NCBI GenBank assembly: GCA_036674765.1
Contig: JARVKI010000015.1
Span: 186,001 to 250,000, forward strand
DNA from: Seiridium cupressi
Taxonomy: Eukaryota; Ascomycota; Sordariomycetes; Amphisphaeriales; Sporocadaceae
DNA length: 64,000 nt
Direction of reading: 5' to 3'
Part shown: positions 32,593 through 43,816 of the stretch, piece after piece
How positions within the stretch are numbered: position 1 is the first letter of the stretch
Layout of the letters: each line of letters begins with the position of its first letter
Position numbers and translations under genes: made by a program
The notes under the pieces: model-generated
Seen by the model: the letters and a program-made list of their open reading frames with translations, nothing else
Databases searched by the model: none
Told to the model about the DNA's origin: nothing

Positions 32593-33302
32593 ACCAGTCA
32601 AGGTTCCCGTGAATGACAACCTCTTGAGAGTCAGGCTTTGGCCTCAACCTCAGGCGATGCCGTTGTGACCAGACATTAGTCCTGTGTGAGGGATATGGCA
32701 GATCTGGCCCAGTGCCTTCATTTGTTTGTGTAAGCTACCGTCGTGGGCGAGTGTTTGTCCCAACGATGCCATTAGCCCCAGTCCATTGCATGTTTACCTT
32801 TTGGGTGCCACCGACACAACCGTTCCGCATGTTAACGTTATCCGGCCTGCCGGCGTAATTACGCCCCCATTTAACGTTGGGTCTGGCAGCGTAAGAAGCA
32901 GCACCAACGCCTTAGCTGCTGGTTGGTGGTGGCAGGACCTGCAGTAGGGCCGTGGCTAAAACTCTCCTTCATATCAGTACGCCGAATTCGAGCAACAGCA
33001 GCGATGCATTCTCCCTAGCTTTTATCCAGCTGAACAGTCCGAGAGCGTTGTTTGGTGCATATTTTTACCTCTTGCTCAGGTGTATCTAAGGCGCAAACAA
33101 TACAGGTACTGTCAAGCGGTAACTCCGTAGTATTGCCTGAAATCATGCTTCACCGTACAATGGAAATGATTTCTGCACCTGTCACTCTTAAAGTTCCCGT
33201 TCCTGGCTGAGTGTGTGTTCAGCCCACGAGACACGTTGACTGTTTCGTGTGAGGTGAAGCGCCGTCAGAACGTGGCCGAATTGTTTGTCAGAATGTCAGC
33301 AC

Positions 33303-33326
33303 GCCAGCCGCCAGCCGCCAGCCGCG
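33303..33326. repeat. 7-bp tandem repeat (CGCCAGC)
   Basis: Three to three and a half copies of a CGCCAGC unit in the intergenic region. It has no evident coding role. Confidence 0.7.
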
Positions 33327-34544
33327 AAATAACCAACAAACTGACTTGTCGAATCAAGCAGTATGGAATTCCCAAAGCAGCAATGGTCGTTCCCATCCCT
33401 GGGCTTATTACGGCGTGCTAATCTCAACCTCAACCACGACCAGAGGGCCACCTTTAGCCCGGCGCCCCTCAATTGTGCGTCGGTTTGATGTCACGGTAAA
33501 GGGGAACAGCAACGACATTCTCAACGTCCAATTCGCAGTATCCATCGCTTCTATTGCGACTGTACACGCAGTTCATCCACCATGCAGCAAGCCTGATGAT
33601 GACGACCATGCTAATCTTGGACCGTGAGCGATCTTCGAAAAAGCTCCGTACATTGTATGTGTTGATGTTGCTAGATCTTCGGGCTTGTCAAATGGAGAGG
33701 CGACAACCCTCTCCACATGTTGACCGGGCTGGCTTGGGCCACAGCCAAAGTGAGCCGCCGCCGCTTCCTCGGCATCCTTGTCTGAGAGATTGGCTGTCCA
33801 AATGTGGAAGCCCCTGGTCTCTACCGCACAGGCGAGTAGCAATACTGCGTAAGCGGGATTCGTGTTCGAAGTGCCAACTTACCATCGGAGTAGGTGAGTA
33901 TTGGACTGCGACTTATTGAAAGCACACATAGGCCGGGAGGCTCGGTGGAATGCTGCTTGATTTCATGGCGAGCCGAGATACCGCAGTCGAGGCTCGGTGA
34001 ATCTGAGTATTTCCTACTGTAGACTCCTGGCTGAATTAGTCAAATCACCAATGAGAACGGTCCAATGAGATTAGCGCTTGCAGACAATGGCTTGGGCTGC
34101 TCCCAGATGATCGCTATTTGACTAGGACCTGGGACATGTTGGCTACCTGAAAGCGGCAGCTATCTGATGTGCAGATCTTCGTAGATGGCACGTACGGACA
34201 CTGGAGCAGACGGGGCCACCCATGCAAGCCGTGCCTACTAGTGTTATCAGTCCTCCCATGTCGACAGGGGAACAGGGGCTTGTCGTGCATTCGCCTTGCC
34301 CTTGTGGGGAAGCAAAGGGACGGCAGCGGTGCAGCTGGGACAAGCGAACGAAAGAGAAGGCGCGCAACACCTGCCGGACTAGAACGTACCTGGCCGTGGC
34401 CGCAAAACTGAGCGCGCCGCCGATGCCTATGTACAGCGGCGGCCAAACTACGTGCATATCCACTGCGACTCTATCTCTATTCGGCCAACGAATTGGAGCT
34501 TGAGAGGCAGGGAGATGGTTGATCGAGAGTCATTGGGCCGTTCT

Positions 34545-34569
34545 CTGCTGCTGCTGCTGCTGCTGCTGC
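34545..34569. repeat. (CTG)8 trinucleotide microsatellite
   Basis: Eight perfect CTG units followed by a pyrimidine-rich stretch, in the distal upstream region of the aspartic protease gene. Confidence 0.9.
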
Positions 34570-35294
34570 TTCTCTCTCCACCCGCCCTCGCCCTAAGGTA
34601 AGGTTAAACCTACACGACTGGCACCTCTCCTGCTCCCCATCCCTCTTGCTCAGCAGGAGCCTTTCTTTCTTAATTCACCCCACGCATCCTGCTCCTGGAG
34701 GCAGTCGCATCACAAAGCTGCATTTCAAGGGGAGCCTCTGTTGGAATTTCTCTGCATTGTCTCAATTTCTCGCACCTGTGTTCCCTCTCGGCCTCGCACT
34801 CTGTCTTGGAATTGGTCGGTCCCCTACAACCCATATTTCGTCAACCGCCGCAAGCATAGACAGTACATTCCTTGTAATCTTTCCACCGACGAATTCCCAG
34901 TCCTCGCCATACCGCTTCGTCGAATTCTGGGTTCTGTGGTCGAGCTTTCCTATTCCTCCTTTCGTTGGATTGGGATTCAGCCGATACGGCCTTCGTAATC
35001 TCTAATACTCTAATATCCAGACCGGAGTCTGGTACTCTTGGACTGTGCATCTGTCATTGTACATCGCTTTTCCACTTGGTGTTTTCCGATGACTTTGATC
35101 GGGTTCTCCGAGGCCAGATCAATCTACTAGACGTCACCTGTAGCTCCTTTGTCTGCTACAGCATCCTGGGAATCCATTCGGCTCGACAAGCATCAATCGG
35201 ATGACCACGATCACGCCAGAGGTTCACGACTTGCAGCTGTTCCTACCGCTGTTGGGGGTGAAGGTTGGGCCGCGGTGCTGTCGGGCGAGTCAAC

Positions 35295-37002
35295 ATGTAT
35301 CGTGCTGTGGTTCTATGCCAGCTTACGCTGTGGATTAGTGGAATTCAAGCTTTCCTCCCACTCCATTCAGAGTCCCTACAGCATGTCAGGGATGACGAGA
35401 AGCGTGATAATATGGCCCGTGATGCGGTGGGGTCGATGGGATTTGTGACATTCAAGATGTCCAAGGCAGGATCCAGCGTATGTACCCACTCGCTTTCTGC
35501 ACGGACTTGCGGGCCGTATACTGTACTAACACGAGGTAGAAAGAGGAAGATATCTCGAAAAGAGTCAGTCGGATAGCCCACAACTTGGCCCGAAAGTATG
35601 GCTCTGAGCTCCCATCACGGACGGTCCACGAAGATGCATCCCTCGTCGATAGGGCGAATACGTACAGTGTCGTCACACCAGTCACACCAACTCAGAGTAA
35701 TAGTGCGGGTATCTACCAGGATGGGACAGACTACTCGTACTTTATCCAGGCGCATATCGGTTCTGCGGCGACACCAATGTATATGCTTATTGACACGGGT
35801 GCCAGTACTACGTGGGTTATGGGCTCGGGTTGCACATCCGACGCCTGTACGAAGCACAACACCTTTGGCTCGGAGGACTCCAAGACGCTCAAGGACACGG
35901 GGAAATCTTTCTCCGTCGAGTATGGCTCAGGCGATGTCAGCGGTCACTATGTCGATGACACGATGAAGGTGGCTGGTTTCAGTGTTCCCTACGAGTTCGG
36001 CCTCGCCAATGTCACCTCGTCCCAATTCTCATCCTTCCCCTTCGACGGCATCTTGGGATTGGCGAGAAACAGCGGAAATTTCAACGACGCACTAAAGGAG
36101 GCCGACGCTATCAGTGCCAACATCTTCGCCGTTTCACTCTCTAGGAATTCAGATGGCACAGACGATGGCGAGATTAGCTTCGGAGGAGTGAACACAGCCA
36201 AATACACGGGTGATATCACTTACAGCTCGACCACGGACGACTCTAGCTGGTCAATTGCCATGGACGATGTCAGTGTGGGTGGAACCTCGGCCGAAGTCAA
36301 GGGTAGAACCGCCTATATCGATACTGGCACCACCTACGCTTTTGCACCCCCTGCCGATGTCAAGGCTTTGTATAAGCTGATTCCGGACTCTCAGAGCAGC
36401 GATGGCGTCACATACACCTTCCCCTGCGACACCACTGCCAAGGTCGCGCTGACGTTCTCGGGCAAGTCCTACTCCATCAACGCTAAAGACTTTGGGACCT
36501 CTGGCAGCGATAACAAATGTACTGGCAACATTTTCGGTATGGAAGTTGTGTCTGGATCATGGCTATTGGGGGATATGTTCCTCAAGAACGTTTACTCGGT
36601 CTTTGATATCGACGGTGAACGCATTGGTACGTCGTCACCGCAGTTTCCCATCGCTTAGGCGGGATCACACTAACATCTCTCAAAGGCTTTGCTTCCAAAT
36701 CAACCTCCTCAGAAACCACTACTGCCGTGACCCCGTCGTCGACTATAGTCTCGACGGTCACTTCTGAGAACGGCGCCACTACACTGACCACGATTACTTC
36801 ATCCAGTACCGCAACCGGCGCGCCTTCAATGGGTTTTACCGGCGGTCACGAATCTTCGTCCGTAGGCGCCAATCCCACAACAACAGCAGAAACAGCCACA
36901 TCGGCATCATCGACGGGCACTTCTTCGGCAGACCAGTCACAAGTCCGAGGAATATACGTCTCCATCTCATGCATTATCTCTATCATAGCATTGGTTATCT
37001 GA
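35295..37002 (+). CDS. Yapsin-like GPI-anchored aspartic protease
   Basis: Pepsin-family (A1) protease of about 528 aa in three exons: 35295-35477, 35540-36626 and 36686-37002 (introns 62 and 59 bp, both with CTAAC branch points). A signal peptide covers about residues 1-20. A propeptide with KR sites follows. The catalytic domain has the two active-site triplets DTG at about Asp146 (IDTGASTTW) and Asp322 (IDTGTTY), plus the flap tyrosine in VEYGSG. A Ser/Thr-rich stalk of about 80 residues precedes a final hydrophobic segment (YVSISCIISIIALVI), which together suggest a GPI anchor at the plasma membrane or wall. In fungi such enzymes process wall proteins or take part in external proteolysis; the substrate is not known here. 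Confidence 0.92.
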
Positions 37003-37828
37003 TTTTATAGAGGAGCACAGTCATTATACATTTCTCATGTATCCAAAAGAGGCGGAATCTGGCATGCAGCATTGCTGGTGCAGTTCTGGCGCTCTGATTG
37101 CATCTACGGTTCCACACAAGGAGAACACATACTCGCTCAGGAAGAAGCAGCCTGGGATTAGAATCCCAGCTGCAAGACATGCCCGTAGCATGTCCGATGT
37201 AAGATTCATTTCCGTAAATGATACCCTGGAAGAAGGATGTTTGGGAAACACAAGTCGTCATGAGACTTGAAAAAGGCATTGAGGGCTACAATAGAGGGCC
37301 ATTGCATGTAGTAAAATATTAATTCACAAGAAATACAAGAAATATTCAGTTCTACAGAGTCGGCGTATGAGCTTCCAGCTTATAGGGGTACTGCAGGCCT
37401 AAGTTAAAAGCAACAGCGCTACAAACGTTGCTACTGCTTGATGGTGTAGACCGGCTCATCCTATGCGCACCGCACATTTTATCTTTCGACTCGATGTATG
37501 CCCTGGTGCTTCCATGGCCAGGAGAGCCAAGGGTTGTAGTCTCAGGGGTCGAGGAATGGAGCCACTAAATTCAGGGTCATTGCCAAGCACTATGTAGGTA
37601 GTCGCGACTTGGGGGCTCAAAAAAAAGTAGGTACGTACCCATCACCTGACGATAGGATCGCTTATCGCCAGCTTACAACAACGCAACCAACAGCTCTCGA
37701 AATAGCAACAGTCCAGCCACACCAACGTAGACGACTGTGACCTGTGATCATACACGGACCTGGAGCAGGAGCTCTCTCAGAATCTTTCCAGTAGTCGGTT
37801 CACCACAAGATGCCACCGAGGTAACACA
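37003..37828. other. Intergenic region
   Basis: 3' flank of the protease and promoter/leader of the AVT-type transporter. The leader contains a five-codon upstream frame (37810-37824) whose stop lies 4 bp before the main ATG. No other feature is seen. Confidence 0.55.
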
Positions 37829-39736
37829 ATGGCCAAGGCCAGGACACCGGGCTCTACTCGCAGAGAGGAAGGCAGCCGGAACACTAGCAGCAGCAACAGC
37901 AGCGATGCAGCAAAGAACGAAGAGGAGCATGGCCTTCTTGCCGGCCATGGCTCAGATTATGACGAAGATGTCGAGGAGGAAGATGGTTTGATTGTACATG
38001 CTGGAGAACCACACTCGGCACTTTCGAAGAGCCACGAGAACGGAGCCGCACGAACACCGAGGACACCAAATCGAGTGCGCTTTGACTTGCAGCCCACGAA
38101 CATACCGCCCGCGGCCAACGGACATGGCGGAGGGAGACGCAGCGAAGACGACGGCGACGGCGACGGCGACATCGAGCTTGGCGACCACGACCCCCTAGAC
38201 AGCCCCTATAGTCCCGGCCACGAAACTTTTCGGCAGCCGCTGCTGACAGGCATCGAGGCGCCCTCCGTGACACTGGCAAACAGCCCCGGCTGGGGCGATG
38301 ACGATGTACACTCGTGGCACGAAGCCGAGCAGTCACGACCTAAATCCGGTCTGCGGTCCGCGTTCATGAACATGGCAAATAGCATCATCGGCGCTGGTAT
38401 CATCGGGCAGCCGTATGCGTTCCGGAACGCCGGTTTGCTGGCGGGGATTGTGCTGCTCATCGGCCTGACCATTATTGTGGACTGGACAATCAGGTTGATT
38501 GTTATCAACAGCAAACTAAGCGGTGCCAATAGTTTTCAAGGGACTGTCGAACACTGCTTCGGAAAGCCGGGGCTGATCGCCATTTCCATCGCTCAGTGGG
38601 CGTTCGCCTTCGGCGGCATGGTTGCGTTTGGCGTAATTGTTGGCGATAGTATACCGCATGTCCTGCAGGCCGTCTTCCCTGGGCTCAGCGATATACCGGT
38701 GCTAGGTTTGCTGGCGGACAGGAGGGCGGTCATCGTGGTCTTTACACTCGGGATCAGCTACCCTCTGACATTGTACAGGGATATTGCCAAGGTGAGTACC
38801 ATCTGCGGTGGGCTGCGGAACAAAGCTAATTGTTATTTCAGTTGGCGAAGGCGAGTACACTTGCTCTCATTAGCATGATTATCATTGTGGTGACCGTCGT
38901 GGTTCAAGGGGCACTCGTGCCCAAGGAGGACAGAGGCTCGTTCAGCACGCCCTTACTCACGGTCAACAACGGTATATTCCAAGCTATCGGCGTGATATCA
39001 TTTGGTTCGTTGTGCCCTATGCCGATATATATCTTGTTCTACCCATATTAACTTTGTCTTCGTTCAGCATTCGTCTGCCACCACAACTCCCTCCTCATCT
39101 ACGGCTCCCTGAAAACGCCGACCATGGACCGCTTTGCCCGGGTAACGCATTATAGCGCTGGTGTTTCCATGGCAGCTTGCATGCTCATGGCGCTGGTGGG
39201 CTTCTTGACATTTGGAGACAAGACGTTGGGGAACGTGCTCAACAATTTCCCAGCAGATAACTCCATGGTCAACATCGCACGTCTCTGCTTTGGTCTCAAC
39301 ATGTTGACGACGCTGCCGCTCGAGGCCTTTGTCTGCAGAGAGGTCATGCTGAACTATTACTTCCCTGGCGAGCCATTCAACATGCACCTGCACCTCATTT
39401 TCAGCTCTGCGCTGGTGGTTGGTGCCATGACGATCAGCCTGATAACGTGTGATCTAGGAGTGGTGTTTGAGTTGGTCGGAGCGACGAGTGCTTGTGCCTT
39501 GGCTTACATATTACCGCCGCTGTGCTACATCAAGCTGAGTACCAGGAGCTGGAAGACGTACGTTGCCTGGGCAGTGGTAGTGTTTGGCTGCGCGGTCATG
39601 AGCATAAGTTTGTTCCAAGCCGTAGGCAAGTCGATAACTGGTAAGCTACACTCCATTTCTCTACCCCCTTTTACTGTCTCCGGCTGCATACTGACTTGGT
39701 TGCAAAGGAGGCGGCGAGCCTGTCAAGTGCATGTAA
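37829..39736 (+). CDS. AVT-family vacuolar amino-acid transporter
   Basis: About 575 aa in four exons: 37829-38791, 38842-39004, 39068-39640 and 39708-39736. It belongs to the amino acid/auxin permease family. The first 175 residues are acidic and Ser/Pro-rich, presumably cytosolic, with an Asp/Gly run encoded by a GGCGAC repeat near 38149-38172. The membrane domain then begins with SGLRSAFMNMANSIIGAGI, a family signature. About ten or eleven hydrophobic segments follow, including AFVCHHNSLLIY and LTFGDKTLGNVLNNF. The long N-terminus and these motifs resemble yeast Avt2-Avt6 rather than plasma-membrane permeases, so vacuolar import or export of amino acids is likely. The last exon codes only GGEPVKCM. 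A tiny uORF precedes the start. Confidence 0.88.
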
Positions 39737-41016
39737 ACTAAAGCGCTTTGTACCACCATACATTATTGTCTTGAATAGAGTACCTCTAACGAGCAGGAAG
39801 GGCTCGGGATAGAAGAGGTCACAGCATAGCGTAGAACGCGGAATTGAAATTCAAGGTCAACCAATCCAGTGAACATACAAGAAGCAAGTGGCTCCACGGA
39901 CCCTTCGTGCATGATCAGCGGCTCCCGTCTTGCTTGCTTGGTCAGAACACCGAAACTATTCTCCACTGCTCTACTTGAATGTACGTTACCTGATCTGGAC
40001 TGAGACATACGCCTTGCTACGGGTCAGGTGTACAATGAAAGTTCTTCTGCGGCGATTAGGTAGGTATTGATATGCGTGCTTAAGTGCTCGGTATTCCCCA
40101 CGATGGAGGGTCAAAATAAAGCTAGGATGTCGCAGCCAAGCCTTGAGGCCCCTAAGACCCGGCCCATCGCTTATCGCGCATATCTTTTGGTCGGCATTCT
40201 CTGTCTCATATCTCGTGTAGCCTCACTATGCCGTGCCACGAGATGCTGGGCACTCGCACATACATATATTAGTAGAATGCGGCACTAGCCGCCGTCCAAT
40301 GGGATCCTCTCGCCAAGAAGCAGTAAGCCCCCCTTCTCCCAGCACGACCAGCTGACCCAGCTTATCGTTCCCTGGCCGGATCTATCTTGCTAGCACGGAG
40401 GGAGAGAGTGAAAGACCACCCGAGTCCGTCCATCCAACCCCCGCATCTGCCATATGATGGGATTCGTAGTTAGGTTGGAGCCCAAGTGGGTTCGGCGTGC
40501 ATTGTGGTGTGTAAGGCAACACATGATAGCGGCCCTCTTCGGATTCCCCGACCGCCGATACCCCGCTCCATTATATCGACGTGGAAACATGGCCAAAGGG
40601 GGGTTTGCTATAAGTCGCGGGGCTGCGCCTTACTCGAGATTTCGTTGAACGGAAAAAGAAAGAATCCTCGAGAAATAACAAAAATTACTCGTCTGCCAAT
40701 ATCGAAACCGGTATTCCAACACATAGTAAGTTCTCATCGTGACAACTCGTTGTCTTCTGTCACGTGTGTCTCTCACTTTGACTCCCTTTCACCGGCTTCA
40801 CATCTCCCATCTAGGCCTCATGCGATAGGAGTAGAGACTTTTTTTTATTTATTTTTATCCCTCCCCTTCCGATCCACCACACCAGTATGAATGAACGGTA
40901 GAAGGAAGAGGAGGAGCCAGAGAGAGAAAAAAAAAAAAAGAACTGGAATGAGGAGCCAACTAACAGTGACCCAGAACTTAACAAGTCCAATCCTTCTCAA
41001 CCCAAATTCCGCCAAA
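39737..41016. other. Intergenic region upstream of microprotein gene
   Basis: 3' flank of the transporter and leader of the microprotein gene. The last 130 bp are A-rich. They contain two upstream ATGs in frame with the microprotein (40891 and 40948), which could extend it by 42 or 23 residues. Confidence 0.5.
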
Positions 41017-41335
41017 ATGCACACCAACTCTTGCCCAAAGTGCGGAGCCAGCTTCAGCGGTTCAACCAAGAGCTGCGGCTCCTGCGGTGCTGTGAGTCAA
41101 AACCCCTTCCTTCCCTCTCTCCTACCTTACCCCGGTGTCCCCGTCGTTCGCCGTCATCGTTGCTGCTTCCCAGTGTTTCTTGCCTTCTCTACAGACGGTA
41201 GGGCTGTGCCGAGTCCTGCTGGCATTTTGGGAATATGGTATCGATGAGGACCGAGGGAGCGGGGAGGCTTGTCTTCATGGAAGAGCTTGTAATTATACTG
41301 ACAATCCACCCGGCATCCAGTCCTGCCCCCAGTAG
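41017..41335 (+). CDS. Candidate 29-residue cysteine-rich zinc-ribbon-like microprotein
   Basis: Two exons, 41017-41091 (25 codons) and 41321-41335 (four codons and stop), are joined by a 229-bp intron with a GTGAGT donor, a CTGAC branch point and a CAG acceptor, in phase 0. The product is 29 aa with Cys6, Cys9, Cys20, Cys23 and Cys27. The CPKCGAS and CGSCGA knuckles, ten residues apart, have the geometry of a small zinc ribbon. The leader ending GCCAAAATG is typical of fungal start sites, so the short form is preferred. I believe similar short CxxC...CGSCGA proteins exist in ascomycetes but cannot verify it. No function is known to me. Without the splice, the frame runs on into intron sequence, so expression data are needed to settle the model. 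Confidence 0.6.
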
Positions 41336-42794
41336 GTTATGTCGTCCGACTTGGCCGTGGGGAGGAGTAGAGATAGGACAATGCATCTGGGATCGAGTTT
41401 AGGCGGATCATCCTGGGATAGGAGCTATGTTTGGTGAGGTCCTACGCAGGTTGAGGTTGTTGAACGACAGGTGCTGGGGAGTTTACGAGGCAGCGTGATG
41501 CACTGGCACTTGGTACCGACGACAGTTCAACCAGTCATTCGTTAATTCATTCAATCATCCCCCGAGTAGTCTTGGCGTAGGTAGGGAGAACCCTCTGCAG
41601 CTTTTTGAGGGTGTCAGATGCTGTGACTCGCGGTTGGGTTCAAGCAGTTGATAGGAGCAATTGCAGTTCCTGCAGCCCTCCTTTTCCGTGTGCTTCTGGC
41701 GGAATAGCCTACAATACAGTCACTTATACCACGTCTTACTTACCTTTGTATTACTACTACTATGGCTCCCGTACTGCTTGGCTCCCGTCTCGATGAGTAT
41801 GACTACCAGACTCGAACCGGCACCATCTCAAAAGACTGCTTGATATGGGGTCAACGAGCCCGAGCAAGCCCGATGTATTCATCTCCCTATAGCACCCGTC
41901 AAGTCCAACAAACTCCTGTAAATCCTACTAGTGTGAACCCCTGGCCTGACTCATTTGCTAGAGCGTATCATCTTAGTGAGTCACAAGCGTCAGCACCGAC
42001 AGGCGAAAGCTCGAGGACCTTGCTGTTGATATCTGGTATTTGCTGTCTGGAAGCGTGTGGCACATCACGGATCAGGCAACTTCAACAGCCTCACAAGACA
42101 GCATTGTCCATATAAAAATAATAGAGAAACAAAGAGTCGACGGAGGAGCCCTCGGGAAAACATATCGATGTCCGTCGTCGCGTGGTCTAACAACGCGAGA
42201 AGTCGCATAAGCAAATCAAAGACAGAAGATAGCAGCAGGAAAAGAGAAAAATTTATGATATAGCCGTATTCTCGAGGATTTGCCATGGCTCGCCGGTCTT
42301 GACACACAAATACGAATCGCAAAACAACAGACATTCCTCGATCACCAAAAACAAAATCCCCCTTCCTACAGCAGACGTCTCGACCCCCTTGAGACAAAAT
42401 CACCGCCCTGCCTTGCTTCTCGTCCCCTTTCCAGCTCCAGTGAGTAGTAGTAGTAGTAGCAGCAGGGCAGTAATCGCATTGACCTCCATATTTACCAAGT
42501 ATCCGGCCCATTTCCCTCGGGGTTATTAGAAAGAAGGAATAGGGGCAATGAACTCTTCTGTCCAAAGCAGCACGCCGGCAGCAAGCAGGTACTCAGTAGA
42601 CGAATCAAACTCCGGCCTTTGACCAATGATGCACAACTCCTCGGCTCCCCGTTGATATCGTCATGCCATCATAGACACCGTTATCATCCGAGAACCAAAG
42701 CACGCGAGAGGCCGATGGTGAACTTGGGGAAGATGACGATATATTACAAGGGTATGCCGACCGTGTGGATGGAATGATTTGCATGTTGGACCGT
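41336..42794. other. Intergenic region between convergent genes
   Basis: 3' flanks of the microprotein gene (+) and RHO1 (-). It holds a (GTA)/(GCA) trinucleotide run near 42444-42465. A T-arm-like stretch near 41806-41825 on the minus strand does not complete a tRNA. No other gene is supported. Confidence 0.5.
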
Positions 42795-43816
42795 CTATAG
42801 GATCATGCACTTGGTCTTGTGGCCGCGGCCGGGGCGGTTGCGGGATAGCAGAGCGGCGCGCGTAGCGTGCTCAAAGACCTCCCGGACACCCTCGTTGGTC
42901 TTGGCAGAGCACTCCAGGTACTTGTAGGCACCGATCTTCTTGCGGACCTCCTCACCCTGTGTTGAAGCAGCAGTTAGTACGGACGCGCCTGTGACGAGGC
43001 TACGGGCCATGGTGTGACACTTACCTCCTCGGGAGAGACGGGCTTCTGGCTGGTCTTGCGGAGCTCTTCGATGGTCTTGTTGTCGTATCGCAGATCCTTC
43101 TTGCAACCAACTAGGATGATGGGAAGGCCTTGGCAGAAGTGAAGCACCTCGGAGATCCACTGTCGGGCACGTGTCAGTAGGGACAAGCTTATCTGGGTCC
43201 TATCGGTTGACTGACCTTCTCCTGAACGTTGTCCAGCGAATCGGGCGAGTCGACGGCGAAGCAGATGAGGATGACGTGGGAGTCGGGGTATGAGAGAGGT
43301 CGGAGACGATCGTAGTCCTCCTGGCCAGCCGTATCCCAAAGGGCTAGCTCGACGTGCTTGCCATCGACCTCGACATCGGCAACGTAGTTCTCGAAGACGG
43401 TGGGGACGTAGACCTGTGGAGTTGCATTGTCAATTTTGCTGTGCTTATCAAGAGACCGAAATGAAAGTGATGGCCTCAATTCGCAGCAAGGCGAGAGCGT
43501 AGGCAATGGTGGGCGATGGCGAGTGCGGTTGCCTCCTTTGTTGCGGTGGTAGGACGCGAGGGCCGGGCTTGGCGGGCAGATGGATGGGCAGAGGCTCGGG
43601 AGCACGCAGGGCAAGGCAAGGCAAGGCATTCAAGGGTGAGGTCCGTTATCTTACCTCAGGGAAGGTGCCCTTGGAGAAGACGCTGGAGAGACAGTTAGCA
43701 TGAGGACGAGCTGCATCGAGTGATGGATGCGGGAGGATTGCGACGTACATCAACAAGCAGGTTTTACCACAGGCACCGTCACCGACGATGACCAGCTTTC
43801 GGCGGATCTCAGCCAT
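42795..43816 (-). CDS. RHO1: RHO1 small GTPase
   Basis: 196-aa Rho-family GTPase in five exons: 43749-43816, 43655-43682, 43216-43413, 43025-43159 and 42795-42956. All phases agree. Rho1 sits at the plasma membrane and activates glucan synthase, Pkc1 and formins, so it governs wall integrity and polar growth. The P-loop GDGACGKT, the switch I effector region (YVPTVFENY), the switch [18 protein letters not shown] and the guanine-specificity motif (GCKKDLR, ECSAK) are intact. It ends in the CAAX box CMIL (Cys193), the geranylgeranylated type. Intron 2 is rather long (241 bp) and exon 2 only 28 bp, which hides the gene from simple ORF searches. Confidence 0.97.

Larger units (their letters stand above)
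32593..35294. other. Long intergenic region upstream of aspartic protease
   Basis: About 2.7 kb. It contains a short 7-bp tandem repeat (CGCCAGC-like, 33303-33326) and a (CTG)8 run (34545-34569). A minus-strand segment at 34390-34457 reads like a first exon with a GTACGT donor but has no partner exon that I could find. No complete gene is supported. Confidence 0.5.

Noticed and set aside
41795..41870. Minus-strand T-arm-like sequence (GCCGG TTCGAGT CTGGT)
   Set aside because: The T-stem pairs well with wobble, but there is no valid anticodon loop (no T33) and no matching acceptor stem.
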